A DNA stretch of 64,000 nt, taken from positions 1 to 64,000 of the forward strand of contig JASAMV010004796.1 in assembly GCA_030248065.1 (NCBI GenBank). The letters are read 5' to 3'. Each line of letters opens with the position of its first letter. The first letter of the stretch is position 1. Of this stretch, positions 56,601-64,000 are shown piece after piece. The notes beneath the pieces were generated by a model. That model did not search any database, was not told the DNA's origin, and worked only from the letters and a program-made list of their open reading frames with translations. This DNA comes from Rhynchonema sp. JSB1_4 (taxonomy: Eukaryota > Nematoda > Chromadorea > Monhysterida > Xyalidae). A program made the translations under genes and the position numbers.

Positions 56601-58897
56601 TTTGAAGCCTTGATAGTCGGGGTGAGAATTTGTGACTGAGCAGTGCAGTGCACGCGATAAGGAACAGAATTGTACTGAGTTTGGCAACAAGAAAAGGGGC
56701 GGTTACAACGGTAGTCAAAAATGTGATTTGCAAATCGCAGAAAGCCATTTGGATCCTCAAATACCACGAGGAAAAGCGGATTAGGGAGTGGAGCGCAGTG
56801 GACGTGAAGACATGCTCCTCAGGACCGGGGTAATGAGAACACATCACTGTGCACGTTCCTACCCTCTAACGTTCCCAACACGTTTCAGCCGAATGTTCCC
56901 AGTGATCAAATGTTCGTTCAATGGATGTGACCGTGATGCCAAATACGATGTCTACATCGACATAGTGCCCGTCGATGGCAAACGATATCGATATGCGTAT
57001 CACAAATCGTCGTGGTTGGTGGCGGGGAAGGCCGACCCGCCCGCTCCCAATCGGTCAGTTTGGTACTTTCTTGGTTGGGTCTGAATTTTGATTTTGGTAT
57101 CATCCACTTACACGTCATGCTTGTCCCGTGTGTGACCGCCGTATACTGTAATTGCTTCAATGTCGTCCTGTTTTTTTAAGACGACCACACGATATCCCGA
57201 GTGCACGTGCGAGAATATTAGGTGTCTCCGTAAACACCAAAAACGATGAAAGCAAACCTTATTCTTTTGCACCCTAAAGACTGACTGCAGCTCTAGTGCC
57301 TGATGTATGGAATCATCAGCAAACATCAACATCAAACATCGCAAGCAAGCGCTCCAAACAGATTTTCACATAAATGTTTGCCTAGATTTGAACCTATCCA
57401 TTGCCTTGCAGTCTCTACCGCCATCCCGACAGCCCGTTCACCGGTGAGCAAACAGTGAAACAAGTGATCTCGTTTGAAAAATTGAAATTGACGAATAACG
57501 AGCTGGACAAAAGCGGTCATGTGAGTTTGGGTTGCGAAAATTTTTGTTTGTGGGGAAATTTTCGGATAAAACTAAACTCAAAACTGATTGTCACGCCGTG
57601 CGTTTTGTCACCAGCACATTTTACCCAAGGTTCCGTGGTTCTCGAATCATATCCACTTCTAATAAAATTCAATGAGGGAGAATCGTGCCGATTGGAAGGA
57701 AACACTGCGTAAGCTCATACGGTACCAACATTGTAATTGCAGATAATCCTCAACTCGATGCACAAATACCAGCCCCGCATCCACCTGGTGCGCGTGCGTG
57801 CAACCAAAGCGGCCACGTCCACTGCCGAGATACATCCGGATGATTTCGCAACGTTTGTGTACCCCGAAACACAGTTCACCGCCGTGACTGCGTACCAGAA
57901 TCAATTGGTGAGTTGCATTTCGACCTGGAACGTTTTTCAATGATTTTATCTCATCATAAAACCTGAGCAAAACGTTTCAGATCACAAAAATGAAAATCGA
58001 GAAGAATCCGTTTGCCAAAGGTTTTCGCGACTCGAGCAGATTGGGCGATTTTGACAGGTTGGCGAAAGGGTGAGTTTCGCCAAACAGCAAAATACCTGAA
58101 AAGACAGTATTTCAGCGATTTCTACGGCATGTACGGTCCAGGTCCGTCTGGCTTCCCAATGTTTGCCACCCCTCAATGGACCTACGCCACGGCACAATTG
58201 CAACACCATCTGCAACAACAACGAAGGGCAGGTTAGAGCACTTAGAGTGAGATTGCAATTTTTTAAGTTTTGTAGAGAAAATGTGTCATTTCCATTATGC
58301 AGGCGTGCCCGGCAGCATCTTCCCCGGCAGTCCCGCAGGTGCCGGGCTTCCCTGGGCGGCGATGGCCAACGCCGCTGCGATCATCGGCCTGCGACCACCA
58401 GTCTTCCCCGCAGCAATATGGCAATTGGCACAGGCGCACGCACAAGGTAAGTAATCATTCAATGGAGTCCTATTAAATACCGCAACAGTGATGTCGCGCA
58501 TATGGGAAAATATCTTCCCACTCAGGTACACCTCAAAACCCGCTTGAGCCCCTGAAAGGCACGGACCCAACAACGAGCTCAACCAGTGCCCCGCTGTCCC
58601 TTGATCTGCCCAGCAGCAACACAGCCACGTCTGATGAGGCGGCCGGTGGTGAAATGACACCGATGAGTGTGGCTAATGCTGATGTGAGTTAGGGTGGCGG
58701 CGGCCGAATGGCGTGTGTGTTTGTCTACTGCATTAGCTCACTGGGTTTGAATCCCAATGGTGTAAACTAATCAATACTGGTTTTTGACAGCTGCGAATCA
58801 AATATTTTCTTGTTCTTTCCAGGTTACGGTAGATGGTGATGCGGAGGAAAACATAAAATGTGTGAAGAATGAAGAGAAAGACGAAGATTCGGATTAG
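50608..58897 (+). CDS. Tbx2: T-box transcription factor, Tbx2/3 subfamily
   Basis: Exons are 50608-50729, 56889-57053, 57412-57520, 57743-57907, 57981-58069, 58116-58231, 58303-58446, 58526-58683 and 58823-58897 (stop TAG). Every junction agrees in phase. The first five encode a T-box DNA-binding domain. Landmarks are [105 protein letters not shown] and [21 protein letters not shown] and the [11 protein letters not shown] context fit Tbx2/3 rather than Tbx4/5 or Brachyury. The C-terminal part is Ala/Pro-rich and ends in an acidic tail (EEKDEDSD). The product should act in the nucleus as a sequence-specific regulator, usually a repressor in this subfamily. A 6.16 kb intron splits the T-box after KSGR; its donor GTTCGC is non-standard. 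N-terminal exons are uncertain (see 45130-50129). Confidence 0.88.
50730..56888 (+). other. 6.2 kb intron inside the T-box
   Basis: No gene is recognised inside. It has three exact copies of GGTTACGGTA or its complement (52150, 54701, 55724) and several near matches. It also has simple GT-rich runs and short open frames without pattern. It is largely free of the MITE families that crowd the rest of the window. Being long, it is a plausible site for enhancers of the T-box gene, but that is inference. Confidence 0.5.
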
Positions 58898-59472
58898 GAG
58901 CGACACTTATTCAGCTCTTTTGCCCAGAAAACTTTTGAGTGCCGACTATTGCGTTACGAAAATCGTAGCGACTCCGTGCAGTTTCCAGCTTTCGCATTTC
59001 ATAAATATCGCTCCACACATTACTATACTCTGTGAATTACGCATTATTATTCCCCGTGTCTCCAGTTAGGAGGAGTTATGATAATGAATTTGCCATTTTT
59101 GAACGATGTTTTTATTGACCGCCATTCCACGATGTGCAACAAATTTTGTGCAGAAAATTGTGATAGAATTGTAGAAATTTACGCAGTTTCTCACTTTATG
59201 GATACATAGCTGCATTAATTCTTGTGGTTTTTCGTTTTTTCCAATGGACAGTTCATGTACATCTGTCCAATGTATGTATTATCGATGATTTTTCGGCTTC
59301 GTTGATTAGGGCTTTATTTCACGCAACGTCTTTGTCTCTCGCTCATAAAATTGTGATTTGTGTGGTTTCTGTGCAGAAAGATGCTGATTGTGGTGAAGTT
59401 TACATTTTACTTTCGCGTACCAAGATTATTACTCGTTATGCTGAATGCTCGTATTATTGGGTGGGAATATTC

Positions 59473-59478
59473 AATAAA
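59473..59478 (+). terminator. Candidate polyadenylation signal of the T-box gene
   Basis: AATAAA occurs 576 bp after the T-box stop codon and before the next gene. No other exact AATAAA was noticed in between. Confidence 0.4.
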
Positions 59479-59749
59479 ATATACAAACGCTGCAGGCGAT
59501 GGTGATATTATACCGCACCAAATGTTATATGTACGAAGCACGTCTGTTCTGAAAGACTCTAAAATTTCTGGCAGCACAGACACTGCACCTGCAGCCAGAT
59601 GATAGTCAACAAAACGTGTGGTTGTAATGTAAACAATAGACCAAGTTGGTGTTGCTTTGATTCATTTTTGTTTTCGATGAAACATTACAGCACGGATTAG
59701 TTCTTCTGGCGAACAAAACTATTATCACGAAATCCATAAATACCGAAAG

Positions 59750-60670
59750 ATGAGCGATCGTCATCAGGAGCAGCCGAGTTGTTCAGTCAGTTGCCCTGCA
59801 TTCAGTGTTGTGCCTGTTGAAATTGGAGCGCACGCCGCACAGATTCGCGAGTTGATCGGGGTGAGCGCAAGGTTTTGATGAAGGATGCACCAAATCAAGC
59901 GTCAAATTGTCAACATTTTTGGCAATACAAACGTACATCCCAGGAACTGGCAGCTTACGAGAAAATGCCAAGTGACATGGTGCCCAGTGCTGATCGTATA
60001 GCATCGGATCTCGCACATGGCTATTGTCATGGGCTGGTGGCGGTGAAAAAGTCTCGTAAGTTGATGTTTCAATCGTTCGCTAACTATTTGAAGTCAATTC
60101 TAATTTTTGTGTAACAAAACCTGCTCTTCAGACCATTTGCCGCACGATGACGTAGTGATTGGCTACATTCTCTATTATTACGCGTATTCGACAAGCATGA
60201 TGCCCAGATGGATCGGACGGTACATGTTCATGGAGGACATTTATGTGTCGAAAGAGTACAGAAGATTCGGTGTTGGCACTGCCATGTGGTCGGAGTTGGC
60301 TAAGGTTAGATTGATCTGTAAAGTTTATCTCACAATTTCCAATCGACCGACGGGAAGCAAAGATCGGCATGCATCAATATCCTGACTGAGCAGAGTGCAT
60401 GCGCCACCCCCCACAGTCAACACGCACCTGCACTGATGTATTATGTGGTGAGCATTCACGAGCAGCAGCAGACAAATGCTCGCGTTTTTACAGATTGCAC
60501 GGAACGACAACATCGCGCGCATTCAATGGAATGTTCTGAATTGGAATAAAACCGCGATCAACTTTTATAAGAAGCACGGCGCCGTTGACACATACAAAAC
60601 GGATGGATGGCTCACTTATAGGATGAATGAAGAAGAAATCCATAAACTTGCCGATGTTTGGAAACATTGA
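59750..60670 (+). CDS. GNAT N-acetyltransferase, spermidine/spermine (SAT1/SAT2) type
   Basis: Exons are 59750-59860, 59944-60055, 60132-60304 and 60494-60670 (stop TGA). Phases agree and the product is 190 aa, close to the 170-185 aa usual for this family plus a short N-terminal extension. Order of landmarks: FSVVPVEIGAHAAQIRELI (helix 1 region), ELAAYEKMP, VIGYILYYYAYST, the beta-strand MFMEDIYVSKEYRRFGVGTA with the acetyl-CoA pyrophosphate loop R-R-F-G-V-G-T-A, and the C-terminal WNVLNWNKTAINFYKKHGAV. The last matches the W-N-x-x-x-x-x-x-F-Y-x-x-x-G-A signature of SAT1/SAT2. The enzyme would transfer acetyl from acetyl-CoA to a polyamine or a related amine such as thialysine. It is probably cytosolic. 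The substrate cannot be decided from sequence alone. Confidence 0.87.
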
Positions 60671-60832
60671 AACAAATTTTGTTGAAGCGTTTTTGAACAG
60701 AAGCGGGGCTCTTATACTTGTTCATAGCATTTCACAATATTATTTTCTATTTTATTCGTTGGCAGTATTTTAAATAACTGAATTGTGGCCAAGCCTGTAA
60801 ATAGCCTGACTGATCAACAAGATTATGCAGTA

Positions 60833-60838
60833 ATAAAG
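60833..60838 (+). terminator. Candidate polyadenylation signal of the acetyltransferase gene
   Basis: AATAAA lies 163 bp after the stop codon, at a normal distance for a short 3' UTR. Confidence 0.55.
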
Positions 60839-61158
60839 TGGTTGCTGATAGCACCATCATGTTCAATATTCATAGTGAAAAGTAACCACATATTTTAGTA
60901 TCACAGCACCGGTACTATTGGGTCAGTATCATAGTAGAATGATCTGCCAGTTTCTATAATATCTGCTTGCATTACCAAAATAGATAAATGAAGCATCCGA
61001 TCGAATACACAACGTAGTAGTCACCTCTAACGAGACCAGCCCGTTGTGACACGCCAAGTGGGTGACTCCATAATGTTTTGCTCTTGATCCAGTCTCCTCC
61101 TCTGGAACATACATGACAATTGAAACACCACGCATGGAACTGTTAGGGACTTGCACAC

Positions 61159-64000
61159 TTACGTCCAAACTTTACATTGTTTCTCGGGTACCATGAACGT
61201 GCCAGTTTTGCACTTGAAGGCTTTCGCAAATTTCTGCAAACAGCTGAAACTCTCTACTTCTTTGTGTGATGGGAGTTGGGAGAAACGCAACGTTGCGGCA
61301 CAGATCTAAGTTTGATTTGACCGTAGCCACCGAAATCTACCGTAACCTGACTGTTCTGCAAGGGTCCAATGACGCGAAAGTATTCAGGCGAATGGGTGAG
61401 TTCGAGATTCGCATCGTGACTGGCATGACACCAAGCATTCGCATACGAGATGAAGAACAGTTGGTCGTGGTTGAATCTAAAGTTGAATTTCAAACAGTCA
61501 CACAGTGAAGCATGTGGCAAGAATTCGAAATATGCTCGCACTTTGCCAATTCGCCTGGCAATCTGTGATCGGCTCCACTCAGCTGTTCCATGCCTTTGAA
61601 GGCCCGATACGCTGCTTCTAGACCTGAGAACAGACACGTTTTTATCCATGTGGTAGAAAAGTGGAAAGTGCTGCATTATTACCCCCGATATCGGCAACAT
61701 TCTCTCCGACAGTCAGTGTGCCATTCAGACATTCGGTGTCATTCCACGGCAGGCAGTACTGGTCATACTGTTGGCTCACACAATCGGTCATGCGGTCGAA
61801 ACCGGTACGCGATGTTTCATCCATCCATGTTGTGTTCAGGTACGTACCGGTGGAGTCGTAAAACACACCTGAGATGATGTTTCATAATGTTGATACGAGA
61901 TGACGCGACGTAGATAATGTCTCACCATAAACTAAATAATTAAGCCAACCGATTGTGTCAAAAGCATGTCCCAGTTCATGCCCAACGAGAGTGCCGATTT
62001 TGCCGAAATTCACCGAAAGTGGATAATCGGGCCAAAAGTAAGGCACTCGCATGATCGAAGCCGGAACACTGATCGAATTCATCCATGGGTAATACCTAAG
62101 GGCAGCAGAGGTTGTTAACGTCGTGGTTTTGACAGGTGTCGCAGTGTTCTAATTGTCTACGTTGCAAACTTCGCACAGAGATGCTTGTGTTCCATCACCA
62201 CTCAGAGAGTTTTCAGGGTTTTCCCTCACCCATCAACTATAACTTGCCATGCGCCCGCATCCACATTCGCAGCCGACTTGACAAAAACGTAGCGATTGAC
62301 CGGTTGACCGATTTTGCTCAACTCGCCCGTTGAAACCGACCATCGATTCACCTTTTTTTGAGGTATTTCTTCATTCTTTAATTCTTTGCTGTCGTTAGCC
62401 AATTCTTTGTTGCATTACCTTATTAGCAATCGTGAAATCATCGTCTCCCTCCTCTATATCCAGCTTCTCATAATAAGCATCCAACTTTCCCTCCTCGAAT
62501 ATCCAGTCCGGATATCCAATCACTTGTGCCATATTTGCGATTTTGTCCAGCGCACTCGCTTTTGCATCATCGGTCAGCCAGTTGACGCCTCTCAACATGC
62601 CACGCCATGCTTGCAACAACTGAAAAATGATGATGATGATTTTCTCTTTCATTACATTCAACGCTGAAGACGAAGTATGAAACGTTACTTACGGCTTGCA
62701 CCATACCATGTAACAAGTGTATATCGGAACGAGGCAACCTTCCGCCCTGCGCGAACAGATAACTGGTGGCCATTGGAAACTTTATGAGCTGTTGGTAGGC
62801 GCAAGGCATTGGCTGATCGGACTTTGGCGGGTTGAGGTCTCTGCAAAGTAGTTCGCCATCATCATAGTGCCATGATCCGGCCCGCCATTTTCGCTCACTG
62901 TGGTGAGTGTTTCACCATAGAGGACTGACAGCATGACATACATGTACATATGTACTTGTGAATGGCAGATTCGGGTCTCCAAATAAATTTTGATGAAAAT
63001 TCGCGCAGCTCACTTCATGGCCGATAGATGTTTTGACTGGCCGTCCACAAAACTGAACATCATCAGATTCTGCATTGTGCGTCGTGTTTCATTTCCACGC
63101 ATTTCGTTGATAAAATCGAGGGCTCGTGCGTCAACGGACACTTTGTTTCCGAACACGGAGAGATAATCTGGGAATCGAAAATACACGACAAAAAGTAGCC
63201 AAGCTGTGCACTCGCACTGAACATGTACTGGTGCACCTCCTGTGAAAGTCTGTGAAACCTCAGCACGAAGCCGGCAAGCAGCAAATAACTATTGTAGTTC
63301 ACATTTGACTGTATTGATCTAAACACTTTGGCTACCAAACAAAGTTGGTCACAATCAACCCCTCTTCCCTCAACCTGTATTGTTTTTGGCAATTGCAATC
63401 ATAAACCGTGGCCAATTTATATTTGGCCAATTTACAACCAGATCCGTGACCGTCATCAAGTTATACGTTTGAAAAAATTTCTTCACAGTCTGCAAAGGAA
63501 ACAGATTACAAGTAATTTTAAAAAATGTAAAATAAGCAACTCATAGTATACCATCGTATTCTCGTGGTTCCATTTCCACCATTTAATCCAAATGTCAGCA
63601 ATTTGATTTGCATCTGCGTCAATCACTTCTTCTTTTACGTTGCTCGAGTTACCGTATAATCTGTTTTATTCATGTGCATGAATCAAAGTTTTGTATTCGA
63701 ATCCGTTCTTCACAAACAAACAAATGTGCAAAAGCTCACCTGGTGACGTAGTCTTTGTACAATTGGACGAGCGCGTGCCGTGCTCCATTCAGCTGTTCAT
63801 CGGTCTGGGGAAACGCTGTTTCAAGCATGTCTTGACGTGCGGCGTGCACAAGCAAGATCTTGCCTGCAAACAAACTATCAATTTATCAATAAATTTATTT
63901 GTTAGAATATATCCAACGCACCATCAATGGGCATGGTGCTTGTGAGAAAGAAGGCATTGTGATTGTATTCTGTCAGCAGTTGGCCAGCATAGGCCCATAG
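61159..64000 (-). CDS. M13-family metallopeptidase (neprilysin/ECE-like), 3' part
   Basis: Minus-strand exons are 64000-63922 (cut by the window end), 63863-63740, 63642-63552, 63489-63375, 63331-63212, 63167-63014, 62840-62693, 62619-62419, 62351-62230, 62095-61926 (or -61933), 61866-61683, 61623-61542, 61476-61347 and 61233-61159. About 550 residues are visible; the N-terminus (cytosolic tail and membrane anchor) is outside. Diagnostic patterns are NLMTVTDLV..WP.INW, ANMAQVIGYPDWIF, SISVPASIMRVPYFW, zinc site VGHELGHAFD (HExxH), GENVADIGG (third zinc ligand Glu and catalytic Asp), GLEAAYRAFK, QLFFISYANAWC, HSPEYFRVIGPLQNSQ and the closing C-x-V-W (KQCKVWT). The substrate-binding N-A-Y/F-Y motif appears as VDGYYPW. 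It should be a type II membrane or secreted ectopeptidase cleaving small peptides. The junction 61926/61866 is not phase-clean; the strong GTGAGA donor and a GTTTAT alternative compete. Confidence 0.9.

Overview
This is a 64 kb piece of an animal (metazoan) nuclear genome, probably from an intron-rich, transposon-rich invertebrate. The evidence is spliced genes with GT-AG introns of about 50 bp to 6 kb, a Tbx2/3-type T-box gene, an M13 (neprilysin-like) metallopeptidase, a spermidine/spermine acetyltransferase-like gene, a trypsin-fold protease and many non-autonomous DNA transposons. I cannot fix the phylum from the sequence. All gene models were built by hand from splice sites, reading-frame phase and protein patterns. 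Phase agreement across successive introns is the main support.

Layout. 1-5.8 kb: repeat-rich; two diverged copies of a minus-strand coding-like segment and one doubtful exon. 5.8-11.0 kb (minus): a complete eight-exon gene for an unrecognised type II membrane protein of 422 aa. 11.3-13.05 kb (plus): a partial S1 serine protease with an apparent frameshift next to its active-site His. 13.86-14.36 kb (minus): a three-exon gene for a 95 aa secreted protein. 16.1-34.25 kb (plus): the centrepiece, an 18 kb gene for a secreted protein of about 2,000 aa. It has a signal peptide, 21 tandem sushi-like modules (each split over two exons) and an unrecognised C-terminal region. 34.3-49.9 kb: mostly repeats (hAT-like and Harbinger-like MITEs, a mosaic inverted repeat, a tRNA-derived SINE, a satellite array, a cytosine-rich block), with a two-exon gene for a 79 aa secreted protein at 39.8-40.8 kb (minus). 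50.6-58.9 kb (plus): the Tbx2/3 gene, with a 6.2 kb intron inside the T-box and possible 5' exons back to 45.1 kb. 59.75-60.67 kb (plus): SAT1-like acetyltransferase. 61.16-64.0 kb (minus): 3' part of an M13 peptidase whose 5' end lies outside the window.

The genes do not look like one pathway. The most unusual items are the module-array gene, whose last 15 modules look recently amplified, and a dispersed 10-bp motif, GGTTACGGTA. Ten exact copies of the motif were found, two of them exactly at splice junctions of two unrelated genes. The mobile-element calls are unusually firm: three hAT-like copies have perfect 8-bp target duplications and three palindromic MITEs have perfect TAA or TTA duplications.
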